Source: Batkoa obscura
Taxonomy: Eukaryota; Entomophthoromycota; Entomophthoromycetes; Entomophthorales; Batkoaceae
Length of the DNA stretch: 64,000 bases
Assembly: GCA_030770535.1 (NCBI GenBank)
Contig: JASVEC010000027.1
Span: 1 to 64,000, forward strand
Direction: 5' to 3'
The position numbers and the translations under genes were made by a program. Of the stretch, positions 47,029 to 59,560 are shown piece after piece. A model generated the notes under the pieces. That model saw only the letters and a list, made by a program, of their open reading frames with translations, had not been told where the DNA came from and searched no databases. The stretch's first letter is position 1. Every line of letters starts with the position of its first letter.

Positions 47029-47671
47029 TTCTTGAAATTTTTATTAAAATAATTAAAATCTTAAATAAAAATGAGACTATTTTTTACGTTTTATATTTTT
47101 TAATTTTTAACTTATTTTTGAAGATTGCAAAAATCGAATTTCAAAGTTGCAACTCTTTTGAGTAATAAAGTAATATTTTAAATAATAATAGTTATACGTA
47201 AAGGCCCATAATAGTAGCTATAGCTATATAATCATCGATTTTGTTTATACAAAATACATGAAAGATCCAAGACAGTATAAATGTGTTAAAGTTAGCCATG
47301 GGATGTATATATTAGATTTAAGTTACTTTGAACAGATTCACCACTCTAATGAACTTTTCTACTGGTTCAAAGCCATGTTACCTATTTGACTTAAAAACGG
47401 CTATGACTTAATGTTGAAACACAATGGTCTGTTAACATCTCCTTATTATCTTTAATTGAGTTTAATAAACTAATTAAATATCTGTATAAATTAATAATTA
47501 TAATTTTTTTTCACAAATCAGATACAATAAATTTTAAATAGTTAATCTATTCGACTTGATTGGTTATTTTTTAAAAAGGTAATAGCAAATTCATCAAAAC
47601 ATAACAAGAATAAATTTAAATAGTTTTTATATTAATATATAGCCGGAGATAATCTTGATGTTAAAGGGTTA
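47029..47671. other. intergenic
   Basis: About 640 bp of AT-rich sequence. No feature was recognised. Confidence 0.5.
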
Positions 47672-48864
47672 TTAATATCTACGTTGACTAGGGTCAATAA
47701 ACCCCCCTGGACCTGGTGGGTTGTTAGATGGTGGATTACCTTGACCTGGGAATCCAGGTTGTGGTGGATAGCCTTGGTTACCGCCATATCCTCCTTGATT
47801 TCCTTGGTTACCACCGTATGCTCCTTGATTTCCTTGGCTTCCACCGTATGCTCCTTGATTTCCTTGGTTTCCACCGTATGCTCCTTGATTTCCAGCATAT
47901 GCTCCTTGGTTTCCACCATATCCTCCTTGTGGGTCTTTGTAATCACCACCAAAGCTACCGCCTTGTGGACCGCTACTATAAGATGGAGGTTGTCCATAGC
48001 CACCTTGGTTACCTCCATAGCCTCCTCCTTGATTAGAATTATTATAACCTCCTGGACCTTGTGGTACATTTGGAGCAGATCCTGATCCATATTGATTGCC
48101 TCCATAGCCACCTTGTTGGTTACCTCCATAGCCACCTTGTTGATCACCGTATTGTTCATCTACAAGTTTCATTGCATTAGCGGCAGCTTCTGCTGCAACA
48201 GCCTCGCGTGATGTCTCAATATCTCTCTTTCCTCCCATTCCCATAAAGCCGCTACCACCTTGGGTGTTTTTATTAAACATCTTTACTGCTTGAGCCATAG
48301 CTACACCAGCAACCATTTTTTTCAAAAAGGCATAATGTACAGTTTTACCTTGCTTTTTTTGGTAATTTTGGTAATAATTCATTGCAGCAAAACCAGCGGC
48401 ACCTGCAATAAGTTTAGTTGTCATAGTAGTACCACCTCCGCCCTAATTATTAGGTTATTTTAAAAAGCATGTTTAGAATAAAAACTTACTCTTGCGGTTA
48501 CGTTAGCTTGATCAAACATATCTCTTGAGCGGTTAGTATCAATATCTACATTCATGTGTTGAGCCTTTAATCAAAGGTTAGTAAAAAATAATTCATTGAT
48601 AAAGCTACTTACTTTATTAAAAGCGTTTTGCAAATCATTACTTGAGAAGCTAAGATCCCTTTCACCACCAGTTAAATTTTTAGCAATTTCCCAAGGTTCG
48701 GCGTTAGGATTAATGGAATCAAAGTCAATCTCATCAAAGCTTTCGCTGCTACCTCCAAAGTTACTTGGAGGTCCCGAGTTATATCCCCCTTGATTAAAGC
48801 CACCTGGTGGCCCTGAGTTGTATCCTCCTTGGTTAAAGTCTCCTGGATAATTATTATATGACAT
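47672..48864 (-). CDS. glycine-rich repeat protein with CipC/DUF3759-like core
   Basis: Three exons, 365 aa: 48864-48613, 48564-48490, 48442-47672, in frame. Residues 1-36 repeat NQGGYNSGPPGGF-like units. Residues 45-110 are hydrophilic and include a conserved-looking segment (AEPWEIAKNLTGGERDL). Residues about 115-170 hold a small helical core, KLIAGAAGFAAMNYYQNYQ with AFLKKMVAGVAMAQAVKMF, that resembles CipC/DUF3759-type fungal stress proteins (LIAGAA.FEAM...HAFAKE...G.A). The last about 160 residues are repeats of GGYGGNQ and GNQGAYGGNQ, ending in a Pro/Gly tail. The Gly/Tyr/Asn/Gln composition suggests a phase-separating or aggregation-prone protein. Function is unknown; the family link is tentative. 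Confidence 0.8.
47791..47901. repeat. 30-bp coding minisatellite
   Basis: Three tandem 30-bp units (each CTCCTTGATTTCCTTGG... on the plus strand) and a fourth of 21 bp, inside the glycine-rich gene, encode the GNQGAYGGNQ decapeptide. Units differ by one or two bases. The last is shortened by nine bases, keeping the frame. Confidence 0.85.
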
Positions 48865-50014
48865 TTTTAAATTTAAACTGATCTTTTGTAAATAAAAAAC
48901 TAATCCATTCGTATTTATAAACCCATTTAAATAATCATATTTTAGGAATTTATGATATCATGCTCCACGTCACATTCTGTGTCTTGGCGGCCAATTACAT
49001 TGCTGTTTGTTTTTTTAAAATCCAAACCAAGCCAATCATTAGCCAAACATGCCAAACCTATGGCTAACGTTTGTTTCATTTTTGCCCATTCTTTGCAGAA
49101 AAATTGACAAAAAAAACAAAGTTAATTTATAAAATATGGGAGTGTTTTTTTGATTTTATTACTTTTCCATTTTTAAGTGCTATTGAGCAGAAAAAATGTC
49201 AGTAAATTTCTTAAATAAAACATGCATCCCTATAGCTTTTTATAACAGCTTCAAAGTTATTTAAAAGATGCACAGTTTGAAGTACGAACATGTTTTATGA
49301 AAAATTGATTTATTTTTAAAGAGCAAGGGGCTCTTTAAAATTCTTAATTTCTATATCTAAAGTGAACAGTAGTGTTTCAGCGTTGACAACAAAATCAAAC
49401 ATGAATGTCTTTTTATTATTTTGTCTATCTATTATGCCACTTTAAAAAAATTAAATACTGAAATAAAAAGACCATCTGCAAATTCTAAAAATGAGTAGTT
49501 CCCAAAAATTGATTAGGTTTAATTTATTAAAAATTAATTATATTCTTATAGTTACTATATGGTTTTCAATGTGTAAATAAATATATTTTCATATTTTTGA
49601 ATGGTTCTTTATAATAAGAGCCAAGCTTTATATGATAATTGCTTGTTTTCTAAGTTAACTATAATAATTAAAATATATATTGATTACAAATCGTCATTTA
49701 CTAATATGTCAAAAAATCAAAAATATTGATTGTTGTTTTTATAAAACGTGATTTCAAATTAAGTATTTATTGAATAAAATAGCAATTAGTTACTTATAAA
49801 TTTACATAAATATAGTATTTTGAAGTTTTAAAACTATATTATCTATCAAGTTTAGTCTACCATAGAAATAAAACTTTAATTTTTTGTTTTCTGTTTAGGA
49901 ATCAGATGTACTTACATTATAAAACAATAACTAACAATCATTTATTGCTTCAATAATATTGGCATGGAATGTAATGTTTCACAACCAAAAGAGGGAGAAG
50001 ATAAGACCTTACAT
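48865..50014. other. intergenic, one foldback copy
   Basis: About 1.15 kb. The foldback element at 49134-49234 lies in the shared upstream region. Nothing else was recognised. Confidence 0.5.
49134..49234 (+). mobile_element. foldback MITE-like element, copy 7
   Basis: A 101-bp copy in forward orientation with several small deletions (TTTTTAAGTGCTATTGAGCA core). The left flank is ATAT and the right flank TATA, so the flanking repeat has decayed or lost a base. Confidence 0.8.
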
Positions 50015-51188
50015 TTACTCTGTAGCGCCAAGTTCCTCATTCTCAACTCCTTTCTTAAATGATTCCATCCAACCCTTAACTTTTTCATAAACCATGAAAG
50101 TAATGGCTTGACCTGGTGCAACTCTCATTAAACGGGGTGTTAATCCTTTATAAAGTGCTCTCCATCCTTCTTCTTTTACCATTTGTGTGACTATATTTTT
50201 AGTACGTGTTAAACTCGATTCCCCGGTAAGATTAGGTGTCTTTTGAATACGTGTTTTAATAGTATCAATGGGTGCATTAGACATTGGTCCCATAGCTCCA
50301 CTTAAACCACCCAAAAGCAAATGTTGATAACTAGGTAATTCAGTTTTATCTGGTTGAGCATTTAACGCCATCTTTTTGAATTCTTGATAGGCAGCGAAAT
50401 TTACAGCTTGGTTGGTAGCTAACAAAGTGATAAATACTAAAGTATTTTAAATAGAAAATAAAGTTACCTTGTCTTAATGCGGTTAATGCTAAACCTTTGT
50501 AAAGTGCACCAATACCTTCTTCTTTAACAATTAAATAAGCGGCATGACCTGCATTACGATATTTGGGAACATCTAAAGGATCAACCATGGAGTGGCGCTG
50601 AGCTTGCAATCGAATTTTAATTACATCCATAGGGGTAACAATTAAAACTGCTTCAGTTATACCAGCTCCTAAACCAGCTAGAAAAAAGAGTTAACATTGC
50701 ATTACTTTTTTAAACAACAAAAATTACCAAAGAATGTTTTGTAAACGTTTCCCTTTCCTTCCTTATTTGCCAATACGGATTTATAGTATTCAAAGGAAGA
50801 AAACCTTATTGCCATTTTAGGTACAATACCGGATACAACGGCTCCCAATCCTTTATAGAGAGCAAGGGTACCTTCTTTTTGTACTATTCTGGATCCAACT
50901 GAAAAGAAGCTTCCACTTTGCTATAAATATTTAGAAAAGGTCTTCACATTTAATAAGGATATAAAGTTTAATTACCTTTGTACGTTTCAATTGCATTCGA
51001 ACTTTTATAGTATCAAGCGGATGGCATATACAAGCTTCCATTAAACCGGCAGCACCACCGGCAATAAGATGAGTGGCGAGGTTTGGGGTAACTTTCTTTC
51101 TAACCTCTGTAGTGTTATTTAAAGTAGCGGTACTTGGTTTTGGAACCAAGTTTAATTTCGAGTCTCCACCATCTACAGTTTGTACCAT
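50015..51188 (-). CDS. SFC1: mitochondrial succinate/fumarate carrier
   Basis: Four exons, 339 aa: 51188-50976, 50920-50728, 50677-50468, 50418-50015, in frame. Three mitochondrial-carrier repeats carry the Px[DE]xx[KR] signatures: CHPLDTIKVRMQLKR, VTPMDVIKIRLQAQR and NAPIDTIKTRIQKTP. Matrix helices contain EEGIGALYKGLALTALRQ and EEGWRALYKGLTPRLMRVAP. The segments KMAIRFSSFEYYKSVLANKE, AGLGAGITEAVLIVTPMDV and RQATNQAVNF follow yeast Sfc1/Acr1 closely. The carrier exchanges succinate for fumarate across the inner mitochondrial membrane, linking the glyoxylate cycle to mitochondria during growth on two-carbon or lipid carbon. The N-terminal 40 residues are longer and more hydrophilic than in yeast. 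Identification at subfamily level is good. Confidence 0.92.
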
Positions 51189-52298
51189 TTGTTACTACTA
51201 GTTTTCTAAAAAATATATAAATTTTGATAAAAAAAAAGTTGAGCTGTATTTAAATATTTTCTATTTATCCTTTAATTTTCATCTCCATGAGGTAGTTAGT
51301 CTATAAAATGAGGTAGTCATTCACTGTAATTCAACTTCTCATGAAAATTAAACATTTGTTTAGCAGTCACTCTTTCAATTCTAACTTTGGTAATTTAAAA
51401 CCTTATTTAAAAAATCAATTGAAGAATTCAACCGACTTCTCCACTTTACAATGATCCAATAAAATTTGATTATACTATTGTATAGGCGACATCTATTAGC
51501 TATAGTAGAATTGAGTCTGAATTAGGTTTGAATTAAATCTATTAAAACGAAATTTAGAATTTTTAAAGTATGAAATTAAGCCAATTAGTGTATATTTTTC
51601 ATAAGTTAGTTAACTATTACTTAAACAGTGCCACTTATTTTTAATTATTTAATACTTAAATTATTACTATAGGTTACATTTTAAATTATTTCATTGTTAT
51701 GTTGTAAATATCGTCTATAGTAAGATTTTATTCTATTATACTATCAGATTATAAAAATGGTTGTCTATTTTTATTTTAGACAATTTAATTTAACATCAAA
51801 AAATAGAATTTATCATAATTTATTTTTATACAACTATTATTTATCAGCATTACATTGTGTATCTTTATTATTTATGTAACTTTTACCTTTTCCATTATTA
51901 CAATGAAGGACTATTAATAGATATTTAAATAAATCAAGCTTTATTTTGTAAAGCTTCACTATTTGAAATGATACTATAATATATTGGAAATTGATAATTT
52001 ATTAAAATTTGTGTCGAGATTTTCAATATGGTTTATGAAATTAATTCACTGATTTTGAAGTTAATTTTAATTTATCAAAACATTGAATTTATTTTATAAT
52101 TATGAATATTAATACCAATGACAAGTAAGCAAATCAACACAACATCAATAAAACATATTATTTATTAATAATAAAGACTTTAATCCAAACACATTAAAAC
52201 CCGAGTAAAAGAATGAGATTATTATATATTAACATAGATGATCTGAAAAAAACAACTCAGCTCATTTTGATCGATAGAAATAACTTAAACGTTTCAAA
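51189..52298. other. intergenic
   Basis: About 1.1 kb of AT-rich sequence upstream of SFC1 and downstream of the F-BAR gene. No repeat copy or RNA gene was recognised. Confidence 0.5.
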
Positions 52299-54344
52299 CT
52301 AATCAACACGCTGAGTAAAATTGGAAGGAAATATACCTCTAGTAGCCACCCCGGTATTTGGGTCCACAAATTCGCCTTCCCACCAGCCATCATCATGGGT
52401 AGCTAATACCGCTAGTATTTGCCCTTGTTGAATCGTTAGCTCTTGTTCCATTTCTCTTAAATAATCGTAGAGTACTCGTACTAAGGCTTGATTAATACAT
52501 CAATTACTAAATAATTCAATTCACTTACCAAAAAACAAAGGTCTAGCAACAGGATAACTTGGTGGAGCAGAAGGAGTAGCTAAGGGTGGAGATACAACTT
52601 GCATATTTAAATTAGAGATAGTAGAAGACGAATTTAGTTCATTAGTACTAATATTAGCAGCTTTTAAATTAGAACTTGATGGATTCTTTATTTCTTTATT
52701 ATTCTTTTCTTCTTCAATGACTTCATCATAAAAGGATGCCAATGAACTTGATGCTTTGATGTTGTTGTTACTGCCATTTGATGGCGATGGGCTTTTTAAA
52801 TCGTCACTAGAATCATTTTGTCGACTACTACTATATTGATTTAGATTTCCAGTACTTTTACTAGCTGCTGTTGTTTTCGTAGGTGAGGTAGGTGAATCAA
52901 CACTGTTTGATTTTGACTTATTATTATTAATATTAAACAATGAATTGCTTGCTGAAAAATGATGGGGAACTTTGAAAGCTTTTTTGAATAGCTGAGCAGG
53001 CTTTGCCATTGAAAAGCTATTAGAACTTTCTTCCAAAGGAGAATCTAAGCTTGGTATTTCATAAATAGGTGAGCCGTCTACTTCATAGTCTGGATCAAAC
53101 CCAGTAGCTCTTTCATCAATAAATGTTTGAATTTCTTTTGAAGCAACAAGTTGTTGTAAATTGGTACGTATTTTTTCAGAAGACTAAATGATTGTTTATT
53201 ATCTAGTATTGCTTTCAAAATCTTATTCTTACCTCATCATCTTTGACACACACTTCTGCAACTGCGTTGGAATAGTCCCAAATCACTTTTTTTAAAAAAT
53301 CGTTTCTTTGTTCTTCTAATTCTTGAAATACCTATAGTTTATTAACGTTGAATCAATTTATTTGAAAACCGCTTACCCGGCACGAAACTCTCCAATCATG
53401 CTGCCAGATTTTAGTGGCTTCTTCAAGTTCCCCTGAAAGTTGAGAATAGTCCGTTTCTATATTTATAAGTTATTGATCCCAAAAATATAATTAAATTACC
53501 TAGTTGTTTAATCTTTTGATGCCTTTGTTGAATCTAAATAATAAACAATAAAAATTAAACAATTGTGTACGTTTATATTATTAGACTTACTTTTTCGATA
53601 TCTTTTGCAGCCGATGAATTAATAGCTTCCATGCTATTTGCTTTTGTTTTTTCATTTAAATATTTTTCTTTAATCTAATTATAAATTAGATTGATAAGGT
53701 AAAAATAAACAAATGTTACCTTTAATAAATTGGCATGTTTCAATGATTTACTTTTAGACGATCTTTCTATAATAGCTGCTTGCTACTTCTATTTAATACA
53801 CATCTTATATAAAAACTAAATAGATATTACTTCTTTTCTTTTCTCCCTTTGTTGATTAATAAATATGGATAGCTTACTTTCGATATCGCTTTTTATCTTT
53901 GTGCTTAACTCAATGTGAGCGTTACCACTTGCTTCCAACTCGCTTCTAAGACGACTTAAAGACTTTTGTAAATGGCTAAGGACATTAATAAATTTACTAA
54001 AATTTTAATTATATTCCTTACCCACTCTCGTCTTTTCCAATATCACATTTTGAGATTTTTAACAATTTTTTACCATATTCTTCTTCAAGTTGAGCTCTAA
54101 AAATATTAAAATATTAAAACAATATTAAAATTTTAAATTACCTCGAGTTAAGTATAGTTTTTAATTCGTTACACGTTTGTTTTGCTTTACGCATCTTATT
54201 CATCAAGGTCTCAACGCCTCTATCATCTTTTCCCTGAATAAAAGTTACTAATTATACTTCCTAAAATGAATTAATGATTACCCAAAATGAATTTTCAAAT
54301 GATCGAGGTTGAGTTCCATCTTCTTTATTGTCTCCGACCATCAT
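52299..54344 (-). CDS. F-BAR and SH3 domain protein (Cdc15/Imp2/Hof1-like)
   Basis: About eleven exons, roughly 525 aa, starting MMVGDNKEDGTQPRSF at 54344 and ending FPSNFTQRVD at 52299. The F-BAR domain (about 15-270) reads SFENSFWGKDDRGVETLMNK, AKQTCNELKTILNSRAQLEE, EYGKKLLKIS, LQKSLSRLRSELEASGNAH, WQHDWRVSCR and VFQELEEQRNDFLKKVIWDY with a following KDDESSEKIRTNLQQL. A Ser/Asn/Thr-rich linker of about 200 residues follows. The last exon (52486-52299) is an SH3 domain (VRVLYDYLREMEQELTIQQG, DDGWWEGEF, GIFPSNF). Proteins of this layout bend the plasma membrane at the division site and recruit actin and septum factors. Exons are unusually small and numerous here (several 40-100 bp). Assignment to the family is firm; the choice among Cdc15, Imp2 and Hof1 is open. 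Confidence 0.88.
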
Positions 54345-54867
54345 ACAGAATAATTTAAAATTTAAAAAATAAAATTTCAAAGCTTTGAGTTTTTCAGTTG
54401 TCTACGAACTACTTTTAACCCTAGCGGAGAAATTGAATCATTTTTATAATTTATTTGATTGGCTAAGGTAAAAATTTCAAGACTAAACATTGATTAAGTG
54501 CCCATGCTAAGGGACTTGACTTTGAGTTTTGGACTCATATTCATTAAATTTGATCTATTTTTATGTATGATTTATATCTTTTCTTGGTCTTTTATTTTTA
54601 TACTTTGCCAAGTAGTAATTCAAGTTATATTTTCTATTCACTTTAAGCTAATAATGCTTACTAAATAAAATTTTATAGCTTAATTATTCAACTAATTTTG
54701 GAAATAAAATTAGTTTTGTTTTAGTTGTTTTTTATAAACTGTAATGATAATTTATTTTATCATTTAAATTGTATTAATTTACGTTCAATCATCAACTTTT
54801 GCACTAAATAAATGCAGTCAATTTCAACCAAATTCGTAAAAAATTAACTTCACTTTTTTTTTTAAAA
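54345..54867. other. bidirectional promoter region
   Basis: About 520 bp between the divergent F-BAR and CBC2 genes, which must hold both promoters. No specific element was recognised in the AT-rich sequence. Confidence 0.5.
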
Positions 54868-55671
54868 ATGGCTTCATTATTACCAAGATTAGATACCCCT
54901 TCAACGTATAAGGACAATAAAAATCCAGTAAGCAAATAAACATGAAAAAGTAACAATCTAAACCAAGAGAATAGTTGGAAAAAGCGGAACTTGCTAAAAA
55001 GTTGGAACAAAGTTCAACTTTATACGTAGGTAACTTGTCGTTTTATACTTCTGAAGAGCAAATCCATGAGTTGTTTTCCAAATGTGGCGAGATCAAACGT
55101 ATCATTATGGGTTTAGATCGTATGAAGAAAACTCCTTGTGGTTTTTGTTTCGTTGAGTAAGAAACCAATAATTAATAAAAATTAATAATTGGTAATCAAT
55201 TTTAGATATTACTCTCATGAAGACGCTGTGGATTGTTTAAAATTCTTGAATAGTACCAAGTTAGACGATAGAATAATAAGAACAGATATTGATCCTGGAT
55301 TTATGGAAGGTCGTCAATTCGGTCGTGGACGTAATGGAGGACAAGTAAAAACTTGACTAAATTTAATCATATATATTTATTTTGCTTAGGTAAGAGATGA
55401 ATTCCGTACTGAATTCGATGCAGGAAGAGGAGGATGGGGACATCAAAAAGCCAGTATTGAAAAGAATCGTGAAAATGTACTTAAAGATACTTACGAGAAT
55501 ATGGTCCATGCACCTACTGGGGCTTCTAATAGCTTTAATGCTTCAAAGAGTAAGAATATTTATGATTTTGTTTAGCTTATTAAATGTTTTTTAGATGATA
55601 AGAAGAAACGTGGACGTGGAGATGACGATGAAGAGGAAGAGGGAAATAATAACAAAAGAACAAACAATTAA
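54868..55671 (+). CDS. CBC2: nuclear cap-binding complex small subunit CBP20
   Basis: Five exons, 205 aa: 54868-54927, 54975-55156, 55206-55344, 55390-55549, 55595-55671, in frame. A single RRM spans about residues 35-112: [20 protein letters not shown] (RNP2) and [16 protein letters not shown] (RNP1), with the [14 protein letters not shown] signature of CBP20. The cap-clamping C-terminal part ([20 protein letters not shown], then GGQVRDEFR) follows, with the Asp and Arg residues that hold m7G. The tail is Lys/Asp/Glu-rich. CBP20 binds the 5' cap of Pol II transcripts together with CBP80 in the nucleus. Tyr residues expected to stack on the cap are present near residues 17-43 (STYKD, LYVGN). 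Identification is very strong. Confidence 0.97.
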
Positions 55672-58600
55672 AGTGTATTGCACGCATTTATAGATGGACA
55701 GTTTAAATGTTTCAATTTACTAGCTCAATACGAATTAAAAAATTCCATCAATTAAATAAATTATTAAGCTGATTTTGAAAGATTGTTTTAAAAAAAAATT
55801 GTTTATCATTTTTAAGTATTTATTACTGTCTAGAGAGATGTACTGTTTATGTACACCAATAACCTTAACTATTATATGTAGATCTGAATTTTAGTTTATT
55901 AACTTTTAGACTGTTTTACTATGTAATGATTTCAAATGTATTTGAGTTAGAACGGACTGTAGTTACAAGACTTCCGTTGTTTTTAATCCGGAGTTAAAGT
56001 TTTTAATATCAATTTAAGGATATATAAAAGTCTACAGCCCTCAAATTCATACTAGAAAAAAATAACTACAGATTAAAAGCAACAAAAGATATCTAACTGC
56101 AAGTTGCTCAATAATTTGAAAATACATTATTTCGCTTCAATATTTTGTGCACTTTTTGAAGTTCAAACTTTAAGAAATTTAGTCGAATTCTTAACAAAAA
56201 GGCACTCCCAGTATTGCTTTTAAACTAATTTGTATTTAGATGTATTTATATGAAGGTTTATAAATAGTACTATAAATTAAAGATACACTATGAAATACTG
56301 GGACAGGTATATAATTTTCAAGTAAATGCATTCGAAATTAAAAATTGTAGAGTTTCAATTGCATAAGAAATAACATAAAGGTCTACTATATACCCAAGTA
56401 AAATAAAAAATATTGAATAAATCATTGGTGATAAATGACTTTTCAATTCACTAATCATATATGAGAGTCTTTTTTTCTGTTTTGTTCAACTTTATTTTAT
56501 TTCCGGTTAATAGCTAATTATCATTGTTCATTTATTGTCTATTACAATATAGGCTTAAAGCATAGCTCCTTCACTTTTAAATAAAAGATATTAAAATACG
56601 AAAATGAAAACAATGCTTGGGAATAGGATGCCTGAATTCTGTATTAATCTAACTTCAGTATAGTTCTATAATTTTGGTTTTTAAAATACTATAATAAAAG
56701 TATCAAGTCCTATTCAATCAACATCAAAATAAATTTATTCAAGCTATACTTAAAGAAACATTATAATATAATAATAGTCGATAGTGCTACTTTAAAAATT
56801 AATTGATGGTTCTATCACAAAACAGGTTAAACTCAAACTATAAAAACCAAACATGACAATGTATTCAAATTACTCTTCAATGTTTATGGCACGTATTTTA
56901 TCCAATTTGACTTTAGCATTTGTTTAAATATGTTACAAATTTTCGGATCCTTATAGCACGGTATATAAGTAATAAGAAAGAAAGGAGTAGTAAGTTTATA
57001 GCTAATGTTTGGCTTTACTCTATTTAAATTAAAAGATTCAATTTTAATAACCTTGAGGCTTCTATCATTCAAATACAAATGTTTCATTATTGATGTATTG
57101 TTTTATAAACTTTTGTTAATACAATTTATATTTACTATCATTGCAATATATTGAATATACCGAGTTATATTTAATAACCCTACTTATAATGTCGGATAAA
57201 TATTTAAGAAATACAATTCAAGTAAAAGTGTCGGGTTTAACAGTTGAAATATTTCTTCTAATAATATGCCTAGTAGTTGATCGAATTTCATTGTCATTTT
57301 ACAGGGTGGGTATAGCGTAAAGTAACATTTTTAAAGCTTGATAAAAAAATCAAAAAAATTGCTAAAAATAAATTAAACAGATCAAAATTAAAACTCCAAA
57401 AGAATTAATACGAGTGTAAAAGCATATTATTATTTATTTTGAATTAACATATTGTAAACTAATCATGTTATTAATATTGAAGCAACATGAGCTGTAAAAA
57501 ATCTTCCCAAGCTTTTTAGCTAAAAATCAAAATCACTTTTTCAATATTAAACTTTAATTATTTATTTTATCTATATAAAATAATTTTTGATTTTTGATTT
57601 TTTTACTAGTAAAAAATTCTACTAGCATTTTTCAAATATAAGAAACTTTTTAAAAAAATATTTATTATTTACATCATAATTTTTTTAAGAAAAATAAGGA
57701 AAAATTTTATTAAAAACAAATAAATAATATCTATATTCATATGCTTTAAAATTATTCTTAGATGCAACTTTTATTGTTATTTATTAAAAACAAGCTTGAT
57801 TATCCATTTTAAAATCCTTGGTTTTTAAAAACAAATTTACACACACATTGTTAAAAAAGTCTTTTTAGGTAATAAATATATATAGTAGTGGAGCTTTACA
57901 AAATTGATATCATATAAAAAAAAGGCTTGGTTATATTTATAGAATGTTTTATTTGAAAAAGTTATATTAAAAAGTATTAAAGTTAAGATTTTTAATATGA
58001 AATTAGATTCTAAAAGTGTATTTTTGGAAAATAAATTCTTATGTCCTTTTTTTTAATACTTAATAACTTCTTTATTTTATAAGATTAAAAAATCAAAAAA
58101 ATAGAAATGATATTTAAACATTATTAATTTATCATTAACCTTTTTTAAATATTTTCTTTTATTATTTTTCTATAGGGCCTTTAAAGTCGTTGTTTTAAAC
58201 TAAAAACACTCTGAACATAAAATCAACAAAAAAATTTTAAATGAAAAAATACGCTTTTTATAGTTTCTTCTGTTAGGTAGGTTTATTCAACTGTTGTCAT
58301 TCATATGGTTCAAAAGCAGTAAAGGTATAGCTTTAACACCAAATATCCGTCAAATCTAAAAATAAAGCATTATCAAACTGGATTTTTTCAACTGTTGCAT
58401 TTATACTTTTACTATTTATGAAGAGCATGAATGATAGCAGAAAAAACAGGCCTACATAATATTATAATCAATCAATTTATAAAGATTAAAAGTCTATTAT
58501 CTCAATTCCAAGCATATCGCATATGTATTGATGTTTATTAATATTTTAGGTTTAAACCAGAAGGCTTAGAATAAAGTTTGTTTCATTAGGGTTTTCTACT

Positions 58601-58757
58601 TCAGGCTTTAAAGCTTTCTGGAATCCTGATAGTAAATATCAAAAGTCTGATAGGCTGTATAAAATTATATGTATAAAATTAAAACCATCTGAAGCCCTTA
58701 CTTTGATGACATTATAAACAAATACATAAAGATTCAACAATTTAAAAAAAAATCAAG
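55672..58757. other. intergenic, 3.1 kb
   Basis: The longest gene-free stretch. Bases 57350-58250 are extremely AT-rich with many A and T runs. The ORF at 56884-57087 has no recognisable content. A lone CAGGGTG at about 57303 has no inverted partner nearby. Confidence 0.5.
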
Positions 58758-59560
58758 ATGGCTGATTTTTATGATTTAATAAAAAGGATGGCAAGCATTT
58801 CAATTTGTTTAGATGGTGGAGTTTGTTAGCTCTGAAGCATAAAGTAAGGAAACTGTTATTTTGATATAAAAAATTAAGTTTATTTATTAGGGAGTAGAAT
58901 TTAACCCTCATGGTCTTACGTATATTGAGATTTTTAAAAGAATTCCAGAGTTAAGGTAATAACTTAAACATATTTTATAATTTATTTAACTAAAGGTAAA
59001 GCAATGGAGGATGAAGTAAAATACCATTTATAAAATTCGATGATGAAGCTATCACTTACAAACTACTAAAGATAGGAGACTGTCTTGAATAAAAATATTC
59101 AGAAAACCCCCTATTCCTTAATAGTCGCTACTTTGCTACTTTTTTGGAAGACTATTCAACAATATTTATGCCATTGGTTAAAGCAATAGCTATGGACGTT
59201 TATAACTCATTAGAAAATAAAGAAGAGTATTTTCGTACCACTAAAAAAGCAATTTCAAAAACAACTTTAGAAGAGCCTGCCACTAATAAAAAAGATCATA
59301 AAGAAGCAGTTCAAAATTTGTTTATTCCTTTCGGTGAAACGTTATTTAAAACCAAGTACTTAGAAGGTGACAAGCTATATCATTCAGCTTATATTATGTT
59401 TGCTCAGCTTAAATCAGCACAAATAATCTCAATTTCCACCTTTGATGACGTTGTTACAAACCGTCAAGATCTAGTTTTAAAGCGTTGGTTTAATTACATT
59501 CAAAATCTTTATGATGTGTTTACCGCTTCATTCAAACCTTGGGTTTTATTTTTAAAATAA
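58758..59560 (+). pseudogene. decayed glutathione S-transferase-like gene (UstS/LigE-type GST)
   Basis: The C-terminal exon from about 59028 on encodes a GST: IPFIKFDDEAITYKLLKIGD, YSENPLFLNSRYFATFLEDY, PLVKAIAMDVYNSLENKEEY then FRTTKKAISKTTLEE, and AYIMFAQLKSAQII with KRWFNYIQNLYDVF. Upstream, 58758-58845 reads MADFYDL and, in a second frame, KDGKHFNLFRWWSLLALKHK, the usual thioredoxin-like start of these GSTs. A middle exon reads FNPHGLTYIEIFKRIPEL. At least two frame changes and two in-frame stops (one TAA at about 59090 inside the segment before KYSENP) prevent a full protein. Family members conjugate or reduce small hydrophobic compounds with glutathione. The downstream ORF alone (from 59144) lacks the glutathione-binding domain. 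Confidence 0.75.

Noticed and set aside
47684-48085. Two overlapping plus-strand ORFs (133 and 102 aa) opposite the glycine-rich gene
   Set aside because: They are antisense readings of the 30-bp repeat and have only repetitive Leu/Ser/Trp content.
56455-56520. ATATATGAGAGTCTTTTTTT-like stretch resembling a foldback left end
   Set aside because: The core and right end of the element are absent; probably a chance T-rich match.
57295-57360. Lone CAGGGTG resembling the end of the 193-bp element
   Set aside because: No inverted partner was found within several hundred bases and similarity stops after the first few bases.
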